Below are positions 9,332-17,514 of a stretch of DNA of 64,000 nt, in pieces. Below the pieces are notes generated by a model. The model saw only the letters and a program-made list of their open reading frames with translations, was not told the DNA's origin and searched no databases. Made by a program: the position numbers and the translations under genes. The DNA comes from Phytopseudomonas straminea (GTDB lineage: Bacteria > Pseudomonadota > Gammaproteobacteria > Pseudomonadales > Pseudomonadaceae). Position 1 is the stretch's first letter. Each line of letters begins with the position of its first letter. Where the stretch lies: the NCBI RefSeq assembly GCF_900112645.1, contig NZ_FOMO01000004.1:186001-250000 (forward strand), written 5' to 3'.

Positions 9332-9922
9332 ATGCTGGAATCCCTGTTCGTTCCCACTCTGATCGTTGCCCTGGCGGAAATCGGCGACAAGACGCAACTG
9401 CTCGCCCTGTTGCTGGCCGCACGCTTTCGCAGGCCCTGGCCAATCATCTGGGGCATGGTCGCCGCCACCCTTGCCAATCACCTGGCCGCCGGCGCGGTAG
9501 GCAACTGGGTCGCAGGTCTGCTCTCGCCCGCGCTGCTGAGCTGGATTCTGGCGGCGTCCTTTATCGCCGTGGCACTGTGGACACTGATCCCCGACAAGCT
9601 CGACGATGACGAAAGCTCCAGCCTAAAACGCTATGGGCCGTTCCTGACCACCCTGGTGGCCTTCTTCCTGGCGGAGATGGGTGACAAGACCCAGGTGGCG
9701 ACAGTGATGCTCGCCGCCCAGTACCCACACTTCATCATGGTGGTGCTGGGGACTACGCTGGGCATGCTGATCGCCAACGTACCGGTGGTGCTGGCCGGCA
9801 ACTTTGCGGCCGACCGCCTGCCGCTCACTCTGATTCGCCGGCTTGCCGCCCTCGCCTTCGCCGTACTGGCGATCTATGCGGCGTACCAGGCCATGCTGTT
9901 GAGTGGCTTTTTAAACGGCTGA
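9332..9922 (+). CDS. TMEM165/GDT1 (UPF0016) family manganese exporter
   Basis: A 196-residue inner-membrane protein with six predicted helices in two repeated halves. Each half carries the family signature E-x-G-D-K-T: AEIGDKTQ near residue 15 and AEMGDKTQ near 115. Family members (MneA/Mnx in bacteria, TMEM165 in animals) move Mn2+ or Ca2+ out of the cytoplasm. The gene follows a yybP-ykoY-type manganese riboswitch, which strongly supports Mn2+ as the substrate. AGGAAG lies six bases before the ATG. A terminator follows at 9973. Confidence 0.92.
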   Translation: MLESLFVPTLIVALAEIGDKTQLLALLLAARFRRPWPIIWGMVAATLANHLAAGAVGNWVAGLLSPALLSWILAASFIAVALWTLIPDKLDDDESSSLKRYGPFLTTLVAFFLAEMGDKTQVATVMLAAQYPHFIMVVLGTTLGMLIANVPVVLAGNFAADRLPLTLIRRLAALAFAVLAIYAAYQAMLLSGFLNG

Positions 9923-9972
9923 ACTCCCAGGGACAAAACCAACGCCGGCACAAGGTTTTGGCCTTGAAGCTG

Positions 9973-10003
9973 AGCCGCCACCAAGCAGACGGTGGCGGCT
10001 TTT
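9973..10003 (+). terminator. Rho-independent terminator after the Mn exporter
   Basis: AGCCGCCACC (9973-9982) and GGTGGCGGCT (9991-10000) form a ten-base perfect stem with an eight-base loop, followed by a short T-run on the plus strand. It may also serve the converging protease gene. Confidence 0.85.
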
Positions 10004-10013
10004 CACATCGTGA

Positions 10014-10832
10014 TCAGCCTTTCTTGGCCTGCTGATACAGTGGCATGACTTTCGGGATAGCCGCCTGCAGCGAGGCGATACGGCTCGACGAGGATGGGTG
10101 CGTGCTCATGAACTCTGGCGGCGCACCTTCGCTGGCCTTGGCCATCTTTTGCCACAGGCTGACCGCCGCATTGGGGTTGTAGCCTGCACGTGCAGCGAGT
10201 TCGAGGCCGATCAGGTCGGCTTCGTTCTCGTTGCCGCGGCTATTGGGTAGCGTCATGCCGTAATTCACTGCAGCATCGGCCAGTGCCATCTGGTCCGAGC
10301 TGACGCCCAGTAGCGCGGCAGCGCCCTGCTTCGCCAAGTTCACGCCATAGGCCTTGGACATCGCTTCGCGGCCGTGCTCACGCAGGGCATGGGCGATCTC
10401 ATGGCCCATGACCGCGGCGATTTCGTCATCGGTAAGATTCAGCTTGTCGATGATGCCGGTGTAGAAAATGATCTTGCCGCCTGGGCCGCAGTTGGCGTTC
10501 AGCTCAGGGCTCTTGATCAGGTTGACCTCCCATTGCCACTGGGCCGCATCCGGACGGAACAGCGGCGCCTGCTTGATCAGGCGGTCGGCCACGCGCTGCA
10601 AGCGCTTGGCCTCGGCACTGTTCTTGTCCAGCGCGCCCTGGCTAGAGGCTTCCTTCAACGTTTGCTGATAGGACTGGGCATACATCTGGTTGACCTCATC
10701 GGTCGACAGCGCACTGAACATGTACTGCTTGCGCTCGACGCCGACCGAGCCACCGCTGGTGGTATTGACGGCTTGGCATCCTGCCAGCAGCAGAGCCGCG
10801 GTCAGCGTGGTGATGGACAACGACGGTTTCAT
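10014..10832 (-). CDS. M48-family metalloprotease lipoprotein (LoiP-like)
   Basis: A 272-residue protein with a lipoprotein signal peptide (lipobox LLAGC, Cys19), so it should be anchored on the periplasmic side of a membrane. The zinc-binding HEIAH is at 144-148, and the third ligand lies in ENEADLIG near 205, the M48 arrangement. Such proteases (LoiP, YcaL, BepA relatives) degrade misfolded envelope proteins. GGGAG lies about seven bases before the ATG. It converges with the manganese exporter and is downstream of the SRAP gene. The substrate is unknown; the short length without TPR repeats argues for the LoiP/YcaL type rather than BepA. Confidence 0.88.
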   Translation of the reverse strand: MKPSLSITTLTAALLLAGCQAVNTTSGGSVGVERKQYMFSALSTDEVNQMYAQSYQQTLKEASSQGALDKNSAEAKRLQRVADRLIKQAPLFRPDAAQWQWEVNLIKSPELNANCGPGGKIIFYTGIIDKLNLTDDEIAAVMGHEIAHALREHGREAMSKAYGVNLAKQGAAALLGVSSDQMALADAAVNYGMTLPNSRGNENEADLIGLELAARAGYNPNAAVSLWQKMAKASEGAPPEFMSTHPSSSSRIASLQAAIPKVMPLYQQAKKG

Positions 10833-10899
10833 GCTGGATCTCCCTGGTAACTAAGAAAGGTATGCTAGGGGCTGCCCGTATTTCAGTGCAAGCAAAGCC

Positions 10900-11517
10900 T
10901 CAGGCAGGCGTCAGGCACTCCGGCCCGTCGAGCTTCGGGTCATTGACCAGATTGCTCAACACGCGTTCGCGCAGCGCTATCGGCTTGGCGACGAGCAGCG
11001 CCTGCAATTCCTCAAGCGGCGTATCGGCGGCCAGCCAGCGCTGCCGTTGCTCGGTATCGAGAATCAAGGGGCGACGCAGCGTCGCGGCCGCCTGGGTGAT
11101 CATGGCCGTGCTCAGGTACACGTGCCCTTCCACTGGATAAGCCTCCCACACCGCTGCGAAATACAGCAGCGAATCCTCACCGCTCAGCCAGTACGGGCGC
11201 TTGCGCGCCGCGCCGCGCCATTCGTAGAAACCGTTGGCAGGAATCAGGCCGCGGCGCAGACGAAACGCATCGCGAAACATCGGTTGCTCGCTCAGGGTTT
11301 CGGCGCGGGCGTGGGATGGCGTCTTCGACAGATCCTTGAGCCATGGGGGAGTCAGCCCCCAGCGCGCACGAACCAGAGCGGGCTGCTCATGTGCGCTGCG
11401 CAGCAGCAACACCTGGGAGCCAGGTGCCAGGTTCCAGTGTGGTAGCTGGTCAGCGGGAAAACCAGACTGCTCTGCGAAGGCGGGCGTCCAGCGAAACAGC
11501 GCGAAGCGTCCACTCAT
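10900..11517 (-). CDS. SRAP-domain protein (YedK/HMCES-like), catalytic residues altered
   Basis: A 205-residue SRAP (SOS response-associated peptidase) fold protein. YedK and HMCES shield abasic sites in single-stranded DNA by forming a thiazolidine crosslink through Cys2, helped by an Asn, a Glu and a His. Here the second residue is Ser (MSGRFALFRW), the usual NARAE motif is HARAE (His69), and the histidine before the RMP-like motif is Leu147 (TLRRPLIL). Arg71 and the FYEW glutamate (Glu99) remain. The fold and the GFYEWRG core are clear, but the canonical chemistry is unlikely. It may bind DNA without crosslinking or use another nucleophile; the function is therefore open. Confidence 0.85.
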   Translation of the reverse strand: MSGRFALFRWTPAFAEQSGFPADQLPHWNLAPGSQVLLLRSAHEQPALVRARWGLTPPWLKDLSKTPSHARAETLSEQPMFRDAFRLRRGLIPANGFYEWRGAARKRPYWLSGEDSLLYFAAVWEAYPVEGHVYLSTAMITQAAATLRRPLILDTEQRQRWLAADTPLEELQALLVAKPIALRERVLSNLVNDPKLDGPECLTPA

Positions 11518-11550
11518 GAAAGGCTCATCGGGATGGGTGGCGCAAGCTGC

Positions 11551-11811
11551 TCAACACAGCAGTACGCCCTGAACAGAGTCCGGCTCGTCACCGGGTAGCG
11601 GTTGCGCGCCATTGTACTCGCCGATCAGCCAGCGGGCGCGCTCGGCGTCGGCGTCCTCGACCAGCATGCCGAGCAACCCGCAGGCTGGCAGCTCGCCCAC
11701 GGCGCCAGCCAGATGGGCTCCGACCAGATGCGCCTGGATGCCCTCGCTGGCCAGCATGGCCTTGAGCAACTCGCCCTCCATCAGGTCCTGCGGCTCGTAA
11801 ACGCGCTTCAT
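11551..11811 (-). CDS. DUF2007-domain small protein
   Basis: An 86-residue protein beginning [20 protein letters not shown], matching the DUF2007 (putative signal-transducing, GlnB-like) family in its first 70 residues. The ATG at 11811 overlaps the stop of the upstream CPXCG gene by ATGA, so the two are translationally coupled; this decides the start over an in-frame one at 11889. The C-terminal tail is acidic and unstructured-looking, ending in Cys. The function of the family is not known. Confidence 0.82.
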   Translation of the reverse strand: MKRVYEPQDLMEGELLKAMLASEGIQAHLVGAHLAGAVGELPACGLLGMLVEDADAERARWLIGEYNGAQPLPGDEPDSVQGVLLC

Positions 11812-11993
11812 CAGTCGTTCTCCCCACGCACATCCAGATTCCAGCTCTGGCCGTCGGTTTCGAGCAGGAAGACAATGGGCCGGCAACACACGGGGCAGTC
11901 CTCGATGTAATGCTGATCACCCGCCGACAAGTCCAGCACCGCTTCGACCAGTTCACCGCAATAGGGGCACTGGTAATCCTGGGTTTCCAACAT
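11811..11993 (-). CDS. CPXCG-motif cysteine-rich protein
   Basis: A 60-residue protein with two zinc-ribbon-like pairs: CPYCGE near residue 9 and CPVCCRP near 36, which probably bind one metal ion. It matches the CPXCG cysteine-rich family of about 60-65 residues found widely in gammaproteobacteria. I chose the ATG at 11993 because GGAGG lies six bases upstream and it gives the family length; a start at 12080 adds 29 unrelated residues. It overlaps the next gene (DUF2007) by four bases. Function unknown. Confidence 0.85.
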   Translation of the reverse strand: MLETQDYQCPYCGELVEAVLDLSAGDQHYIEDCPVCCRPIVFLLETDGQSWNLDVRGEND

Positions 11994-12135
11994 GGGGCGC
12001 CTCCGGGTGACTTGCAGGTTATAATGCTCGATCACTTGCTGCTTCCGGGTTGCCGTCACGCCCTCATCAGGCGTCATCACGGCACGGGGCGCAGCGCTTT
12101 CAACTCTTCAATCGCAGCGATAATCACAAGAGATC

Positions 12136-13302
12136 ATGATGGGCGAATTCGACAGCATCCGACCCTACGCCGACGCGGAAATTCCAGCGGTTCTGGCGCG
12201 CCTGTTGGCCGACGATGCGTTTCTCGACATCCTTACCCAGTTTCGTTTTCCGCGCCTGGCCGGCCCGTTTGGCTGGGCGCTCAAACCTCTTATAGCTCAT
12301 CGGCTGCGTTCGCAGTTCCGCCATATCGATTCGGTTCGCGCGCTGCAGGAATCTATCGAGCCGTATATCGACCGCACCGTCGAGCACGCCACCGATGGCG
12401 TGACCTACTCGGGCGTGGAAACGCTGAAGGCCGGCAGCCCCTACCTGTTCCTCGCCAACCACCGCGACATCGTCATGGACCCGGCCTTCGTCAATTACGC
12501 CGTGTATCACGCCGGCCTACAGACGCCGCGCATCGCCATCGGCGACAACTTACTGCAGAAGCCTTTCGTCAGCGACCTGATGCGCCTGAACAAGAGCTTC
12601 ATCGTGCACCGCTCGATCACCGGGCGTCGCGAAAAACTCGCGGCCTACCAGCTGCTGTCGGCCTACATCAGCCACTCGATCGGGCAGGATGGCGAATCGA
12701 TCTGGATCGCCCAGGCAGAAGGCCGCGCCAAGGACGGTGATGACCGCACCGATTCGGCAATCCTCAAGATGTTTCACATGAGCCGCAAGGACGAGCCGTT
12801 CGCCGACGTCATCGCCAGCCTCAAACTGACCCCGGTGTCGATCAGCTACGAATACGATCCCTGTGACCAGGCCAAGGCGCGCGAGCTGTACACCCGCGCT
12901 ACTACCGGCAGCTACACCAAGCAGCCGGGCGAGGATGACAAGAGCATCGGCCTGGGCATCACTGGCTACAAGGGCCGCGTGCATGTGCATTTCGGCGACC
13001 CGATCACCAGCGGCTTCGAGGATGCCAAGCAGCTGGCAGCGCTGACCGATGCGCAGATCCTCACCGGCTACCGGCTGTTCCCGGTGCACTACCTGGCCTA
13101 CGCCATGTGGAGCGAGCGCGATCCGCAGCTTGAAGTGCCGGCAGCCGAATCGCTGTTCGGCGCAGACGAGCTGGCCGCCGCCAAGGAACAGTGGCAACAG
13201 CGCCTGAGCCGCTGCCCGAGCGAACAACAGCCTTACCTGATCCTGCAGTACGCGATGCCGGTGCGTAACCAATATCGCGTCAAGGCTGGTCTGCCGCTCT
13301 GA
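12136..13302 (+). CDS. 1-acylglycerol-3-phosphate acyltransferase-like (PlsC domain)
   Basis: A 388-residue protein with a PlsC-type acyltransferase domain in the middle. The substrate motif is NHRDIVMDP at about 113-121, where family members usually have HX4D; here the spacing reads as HRD or HX5D. A KSFIVHRS segment follows and could form motif II. There is no signal peptide and no obvious membrane helix, so the protein may be peripheral. A role in phospholipid or other acyl transfer is a family-level inference; the acceptor is unknown. Two adjacent ATG codons (12136, 12139) are possible starts. It diverges from the CPXCG gene and ends at a strong terminator. Confidence 0.8.
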   Translation: MMGEFDSIRPYADAEIPAVLARLLADDAFLDILTQFRFPRLAGPFGWALKPLIAHRLRSQFRHIDSVRALQESIEPYIDRTVEHATDGVTYSGVETLKAGSPYLFLANHRDIVMDPAFVNYAVYHAGLQTPRIAIGDNLLQKPFVSDLMRLNKSFIVHRSITGRREKLAAYQLLSAYISHSIGQDGESIWIAQAEGRAKDGDDRTDSAILKMFHMSRKDEPFADVIASLKLTPVSISYEYDPCDQAKARELYTRATTGSYTKQPGEDDKSIGLGITGYKGRVHVHFGDPITSGFEDAKQLAALTDAQILTGYRLFPVHYLAYAMWSERDPQLEVPAAESLFGADELAAAKEQWQQRLSRCPSEQQPYLILQYAMPVRNQYRVKAGLPL

Positions 13303-13322
13303 TTCAGCTGCCCCGAAAAACG

Positions 13323-13351
13323 AAAAAGCCCCGACGAGTCGGGGCTTTTTT
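13323..13351. terminator. bidirectional Rho-independent terminator
   Basis: AAAAAGCCCCGA and TCGGGGCTTTTT form a twelve-base stem around a short loop, with a T-run on both strands. It separates the converging acyltransferase and yajG genes. Confidence 0.9.
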
Positions 13352-13365
13352 GCATCTGCCGGCAG

Positions 13366-13950
13366 TTACTGACCGTTGAGGATCTGCCCCAGGGTCGGAT
13401 CCTTGAATGCACGGGTGAGAGCGTCGCTCAGCACATCACTGACCAGCTTGGTGTTGGTTTCCTGGTTCGGCGCCATGCCGAAACGCTGGTTCAACGAAGC
13501 GCCGTAGCGGCCGCTGTAACGACGATTGCTGTTCTGCACATCAGCTCGGAAGCTGGCGGTCATGTCGGCCTCAGTCACGTACATGCCTTCCTTGGGCGAC
13601 TGATATTTCAGCTCGGCCAGGGTCAGGGTCAGCTGCGGTGCGTTATAAGCGTTTGGCGTCGGGGTGAAACCCAGCAAACGCACAGCAGCTTCGGCCTGCG
13701 CCTGCAGCTTGGGCAGAATGTCCTGGCCGGAAACGCTGATCGCGCTGGTTTCAGGGTACAGACCGCCTCGGGTGCCCAGCACCGGAGAAGGACGCCCATC
13801 GACCACCCGCACCACCACAGGCTGGCCCTGGCCTACCGCGTTGAGCGGCCCGGTCAGTTTGGGCTGCGGGCTGAGTTGCTGCGGGCTGTGGGCACAACCA
13901 ACAAGAGCCAGACTGAAAACGGCAACCAGACCAAACAACAGGCGTTTCAT
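13366..13950 (-). CDS. yajG: YajG-family lipoprotein
   Basis: A 194-residue lipoprotein with signal peptide and lipobox LVGC (Cys19), so it is lipidated and probably faces the periplasm. The body matches the YajG family: conserved VVRVVDGRP near 47, then alternating strands and the C-terminal LSDALTRAFKDPTLG. The length is typical. The function of YajG is unknown. It is a monocistronic minus-strand gene between a strong terminator and a divergent small hypothetical gene. Confidence 0.88.
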   Translation of the reverse strand: MKRLLFGLVAVFSLALVGCAHSPQQLSPQPKLTGPLNAVGQGQPVVVRVVDGRPSPVLGTRGGLYPETSAISVSGQDILPKLQAQAEAAVRLLGFTPTPNAYNAPQLTLTLAELKYQSPKEGMYVTEADMTASFRADVQNSNRRYSGRYGASLNQRFGMAPNQETNTKLVSDVLSDALTRAFKDPTLGQILNGQ

Positions 13951-14093
13951 ACTCGGTTCTCCATGAGGGGCGCTAAAGGCTGGCGAAGTATAACGAATCG
14001 ACCTGTAAACGGTCAGCGCGGTTCCGCGTCACCTGCTCGTCACATGCTGGCGGTATAAGACTTTGGTCGCTTTGCATGAACGGAGCTTGTTTG

Positions 14094-14288
14094 ATGCGTG
14101 CATTCCTCAAGAAAGTCGCCAGCGCCCCTAGCCCACGCATTTTTGCCTGTCTGGACGAGCACGGCATTTGCCGGGCCTTTCGCCAGAGCGCCCAGCCGCC
14201 GGGCCCTGCAGGCTGGCATGAGGTCAACGAGCAACGTCTGAGCTGGCTTGGCGCGCCCTTACCGAAAAGCGCATTTACCCGCCACTGA
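14094..14288 (+). CDS. small conserved hypothetical protein
   Basis: A 64-residue protein starting MRAFLKKVASAPSPRIFACLD. GGAG lies eight bases before this ATG, which supports it over an in-frame ATG at 14076. The protein is basic at the N-terminus and contains an IFACLDEHGICRAFRQ core and a WHEVNEQRLSWLG segment, a pattern I associate with short uncharacterised Pseudomonas proteins. There is no signal peptide or membrane helix. It is divergent from yajG. I do not know its function. Confidence 0.7.
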   Translation: MRAFLKKVASAPSPRIFACLDEHGICRAFRQSAQPPGPAGWHEVNEQRLSWLGAPLPKSAFTRH

Positions 14289-14772
14289 GCGCTCATAGGG
14301 GCGTTTTCCTACCCTGATGCGTGTGCAATAAAAGTCACACGCAGCTGATCACTTCCCCCGCTTTCGCCTTATAATCGCGCCCCGATTATAAGGACGCCTC
14401 CTGATCGGCATCGCCGTACCGCTGATGCACTCATGCCATCGGCAACGCCACAGAGAGTCGCCCACTTCGTGCTGCTCGATATCGAAGGCCATCACCCGCT
14501 GCAGAAGCTGCGTTTTCGCGGAACATCTGCCGGCTGAGACGGCCCAACAGGCACATGAACTTTTGAGGTTCGCGTTCCAAAAGAACGTGAAAAAACGGTT
14601 TCAATAACTTCACAAGAGTGTGGCGAACATATGAATCAGCTTGCGGCAGGACAAGGCGACCTCCTTCCGTCATCCCATTCCTCATTACAGCTCTGCAACC
14701 GCTGCTGACAGGCGCCTTTGACGCCCAGGCCGACGGCCTATGACTGGACGCTGATTTTTTGGAGATGTGGTA
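14289..14772 (+). other. long intergenic region upstream of mqo
   Basis: This 484-base gap holds the perfect palindrome at 14368-14392. I see no conserved gene in it. A 25-codon frame starting at ATG 14632 could be a leader peptide but has no clear ribosome-binding site. If transcription starts at the palindrome, mqo would carry a leader of about 370 bases. Nothing in it matches a riboswitch I recognise, and no tRNA or RsmZ-like RNA is visible. Confidence 0.5.
14368..14392. promoter_or_regulatory. perfect palindrome with divergent -10-like boxes
   Basis: CTTATAATCG (14368-14377) and CGATTATAAG (14383-14392) are perfect inverted ten-base arms around five bases. Each arm contains TATAAT, on opposite strands, so the site could be a divergent promoter pair or an operator. 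It lies upstream of mqo. Confidence 0.5.
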
Positions 14773-16275
14773 ATGGCGCAGAACGATTACGAAGCTGTAG
14801 ATGTAGTGCTGGTCGGTGCCGGCATCATGAGCGCAACGCTGGCCGTGCTGCTCAAGGAGCTCGACCCTGGCATCAAACTGGAAGTCGTCGAGGCAATGAG
14901 CGCCGGCGCGGCAGAAAGCTCCAACCCGTGGAACAACGCGGGCACCGGGCATGCCGGTTTGTGCGAACTCAACTACACCCCCGAGTCCGCCGACGGTTCC
15001 ATCGACATCAAGAAAGCCGTGAGCATCAATGCTCAGTTCGAGGAGTCCAAGCAGTTCTGGGCCCACCTGGTCAAGAAAGGCACCTTTGGCTCGCCCAAGT
15101 CCTTTATCAACCCGGTACCGCACCTGAGCTTCGTCCGTGGCCAGAAAGGCATCGACTACCTCAAGAAGCGCTTCGAGGCGCTGCACGTGCATCACGCTTT
15201 CGAAGACATGGTGTACAGCGAAGACCGCGCCACCATGAGCGAGTGGATGCCGTTGATGATGCCGGGCCGTGACCCGAACGAGCCGATTGCAGCGACCCGC
15301 GTGGCCAATGGCACCGATGTCAACTTCGGCGCGCTGACCAAGAGCCTGCTCGATCATCTGGTTCAGCAGAGCAATGCCCGTGTGACCTTCAATCAGCGCG
15401 TCACTGATCTCACCCGCAACGAGCACGGCTGGCGTGTGAGCACCAAGGATCAGCAAAGCGGTAATCATCGCCAGATCCAGGCGCGCTTCGTATTCCTCGG
15501 CGCCGGCGGCGGCGCCCTACCCCTGCTGCAGATGTCCGGCATCGCAGAGGGCAAGGGTTTCGGTGGCTTCCCGGTCAGTGGCCAGTGGCTGCGCTGCGAC
15601 AACCCGGAGGTGGTCAACCAGCATCAGGCCAAGGTATACAGCCAGGCCGAAGTCGGCTCACCGCCCATGTCGGTACCGCACCTGGATACCCGTGTGGTCG
15701 ACGGCAAGAAATCGCTGCTGTTCGGGCCTTATGCCGGCTTCACCACCAAGTTCCTGAAGAAGGGCTCGTTCCTGGACCTGCCGATGTCAGTGCGCCTGAA
15801 CAACATCGGCCCGATGCTGGCCGTTGCCCGCGACAACTTCGACCTGACCCGTTACTTGGTCAAGGAAGTCATGCAGTCCCAGGAGCAGCGCCTCAATACC
15901 CTGCGCGGCTTCTACCCGGAGGCCAAAGCCAGCGACTGGCGCCTGGAGATTGCTGGTCAACGTGTGCAGATCATCAAGAAGGACGCCAAGAAAGGCGGCA
16001 TCCTGCAGTTCGGTACCGAACTGGTGGCGGCTCAGGACGGCTCCATCGCCGCTCTGCTGGGTGCCTCTCCAGGCGCCTCGGTAACCGTTTCGATCATGCT
16101 CGACCTGATTCGCCGCTGCTTCCCCGAGCAGGCGACCTCAGCCGAGTGGAGCACCAAGCTGAACGAGATCTTCCCGGTGCCTGCCTCGGTCCTGATCAAG
16201 GATGCCGAGCAGTACCGTGCTGTTCAGGCGCAGTCCGATACGCTGCTGCAGCTGCGAGATGTCTCGCCGGTCTGA
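14773..16275 (+). CDS. mqo: malate:quinone oxidoreductase
   Basis: A 500-residue FAD-dependent peripheral membrane enzyme that oxidises malate to oxaloacetate and passes electrons to quinone, replacing or supplementing malate dehydrogenase in the TCA cycle. The dinucleotide-binding motif [16 protein letters not shown] starts near residue 11, followed by the family-specific [22 protein letters not shown] near 50-70. The length is typical. I chose the ATG at 14773 because GGAGA ends eight bases upstream; an in-frame GTG at 14767 is less likely. It sits downstream of and convergent with rpoS, a position where P. aeruginosa instead has fdxA and rsmZ. Confidence 0.95.
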   Translation: MAQNDYEAVDVVLVGAGIMSATLAVLLKELDPGIKLEVVEAMSAGAAESSNPWNNAGTGHAGLCELNYTPESADGSIDIKKAVSINAQFEESKQFWAHLVKKGTFGSPKSFINPVPHLSFVRGQKGIDYLKKRFEALHVHHAFEDMVYSEDRATMSEWMPLMMPGRDPNEPIAATRVANGTDVNFGALTKSLLDHLVQQSNARVTFNQRVTDLTRNEHGWRVSTKDQQSGNHRQIQARFVFLGAGGGALPLLQMSGIAEGKGFGGFPVSGQWLRCDNPEVVNQHQAKVYSQAEVGSPPMSVPHLDTRVVDGKKSLLFGPYAGFTTKFLKKGSFLDLPMSVRLNNIGPMLAVARDNFDLTRYLVKEVMQSQEQRLNTLRGFYPEAKASDWRLEIAGQRVQIIKKDAKKGGILQFGTELVAAQDGSIAALLGASPGASVTVSIMLDLIRRCFPEQATSAEWSTKLNEIFPVPASVLIKDAEQYRAVQAQSDTLLQLRDVSPV

Positions 16276-16288
16276 TCGATGGCCTGAC

Positions 16289-16317
16289 GAAAACGGCGCC
16301 CTTGAGGCGCCGTTTTC
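16289..16317 (+). terminator. mqo terminator
   Basis: GAAAACGGCGCC and GGCGCCGTTTTC form a twelve-base perfect stem with loop CTTGA, followed by a T-containing tail. Confidence 0.9.
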
Positions 16318-16344
16318 ATTTCTCCATCCAAAGCCCGAGACAAT

Positions 16345-16374
16345 AAAAAAGCCAGTCAGCAAGCTGACTGGCCG
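16345..16374 (-). terminator. rpoS terminator
   Basis: On the minus strand GCCAGTCAGC pairs with GCTGACTGGC, followed by a run of six T. It lies 21 bases after the rpoS stop. Confidence 0.9.
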
Positions 16375-16394
16375 AGGGCCTGGCAGGCCGGGCG

Positions 16395-17405
16395 TTACTG
16401 GAACAGCGAGTCGGCGGAAAGGCCGTTTTTCTCGAGTATTTCGCGCAGGCGCTTGAGTGCTTCGACCTGGATCTGCCGCACGCGCTCACGGGTGAGGCCA
16501 ATTTCCTGGCCTACCTCTTCGAGCGTACAACTCTCGTGGCCGCGCAGACCGAAGCGGCGTACCACCACTTCACGCTGCTTGTCGGTCAGCTCCGAAAGCC
16601 ACTGGTCGATGCTCTGGGACAGATCATCGTCCTGCAGCAACTCGCAAGGGTCCGTAGGACGGTCATCGGTCAGGGTATCGAGCAGCGTCTTGTCGGAATC
16701 TGGGCCCAGCGACACATCCACCGAGGATACGCGCTCATTCAGGCCCAGCATGCGCTTGACCTCTCCCACCGGTTTTTCCAGCAGGTTGGCGATTTCTTCC
16801 GGGGAAGGCTCATGGTCGAGCTTCTGGGTAAGCTCCCGCGCGGCGCGCAGGTAGACGTTAAGTTCTTTGACGACGTGAATAGGCAAGCGGATGGTGCGGG
16901 TCTGATTCATGATCGCCCGCTCGATTGTCTGCCGGATCCACCAGGTTGCGTAGGTGGAGAAACGGAAACCGCGCTCCGGGTCAAACTTCTCGACAGCGCG
17001 AATCAGGCCCAGGTTGCCTTCTTCAATCAGGTCCAGCAGCGACAACCCGCGATTCACGTAGCGCCGGGCGATCTTCACCACCAGCCGCAGGTTGCTTTCG
17101 ATCATGCGTTTGCGCCCGGCGGGGTCGCCCTTCTGCGCGAGACGCGCGAAGAACACCTCTTCTTCCGGGGTAAGCAGGGGAGAAAATCCGATTTCGTTGA
17201 GGTAAAGCTGAGTGGCGTCGAGCGCCCGGGTGTAGTCGATGTACTTATGCTGCTTGCTGCCGGCCGGCTGCTTGGCCTTGCTGCGCGTGGCGACCTTGGC
17301 ACAGGCCGCTTTGTCATTAGCCTCGTCAAGATCGATGTCAGGCTCCATCAGGAGCACGGCGTCATCGATGTCAAACTCCGGCGCTGCCTTGGTATCGAGT
17401 GCCAT
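16395..17405 (-). CDS. rpoS: RNA polymerase sigma factor RpoS
   Basis: A 336-residue group 2 sigma-70 factor, the general stress and stationary-phase sigma subunit. Regions 1.2 and 2 are clear from [19 protein letters not shown] through the core-binding and -10 recognition segment [25 protein letters not shown]. Region 3 and the region 4 helix-turn-helix ([21 protein letters not shown]) follow. The sequence is very close to P. aeruginosa RpoS except in the variable residues 1-50. The ATG at 17405 starts the family sequence [15 protein letters not shown]. It lies downstream of nlpD, and its main promoter is probably inside nlpD near a PsrA-like box at 17819. It ends at its own terminator. Confidence 0.97.
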   Translation of the reverse strand: MALDTKAAPEFDIDDAVLLMEPDIDLDEANDKAACAKVATRSKAKQPAGSKQHKYIDYTRALDATQLYLNEIGFSPLLTPEEEVFFARLAQKGDPAGRKRMIESNLRLVVKIARRYVNRGLSLLDLIEEGNLGLIRAVEKFDPERGFRFSTYATWWIRQTIERAIMNQTRTIRLPIHVVKELNVYLRAARELTQKLDHEPSPEEIANLLEKPVGEVKRMLGLNERVSSVDVSLGPDSDKTLLDTLTDDRPTDPCELLQDDDLSQSIDQWLSELTDKQREVVVRRFGLRGHESCTLEEVGQEIGLTRERVRQIQVEALKRLREILEKNGLSADSLFQ

Positions 17406-17514
17406 TTTATTATTCCGTCCCTTGCTGAGTTCGACCAGCAAGCTCCGATGTGCCCTTCTCCTTGGCTACATCCGAGCCCGTCCATCCCACGTGAGCGGGT
17501 GAACGAGCGACAGA

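Noticed and set aside
14425..14607. A 60-codon frame between the small hypothetical gene and mqo
   Set aside because: No ribosome-binding site, odd composition (Cys, His and Arg rich) and no resemblance to known proteins; kept only as part of the intergenic description.
14431..15468. A 345-codon minus-strand frame across the mqo start
   Set aside because: Mqo is intact on the plus strand; the frame has no conserved domain and crosses the intergenic region.
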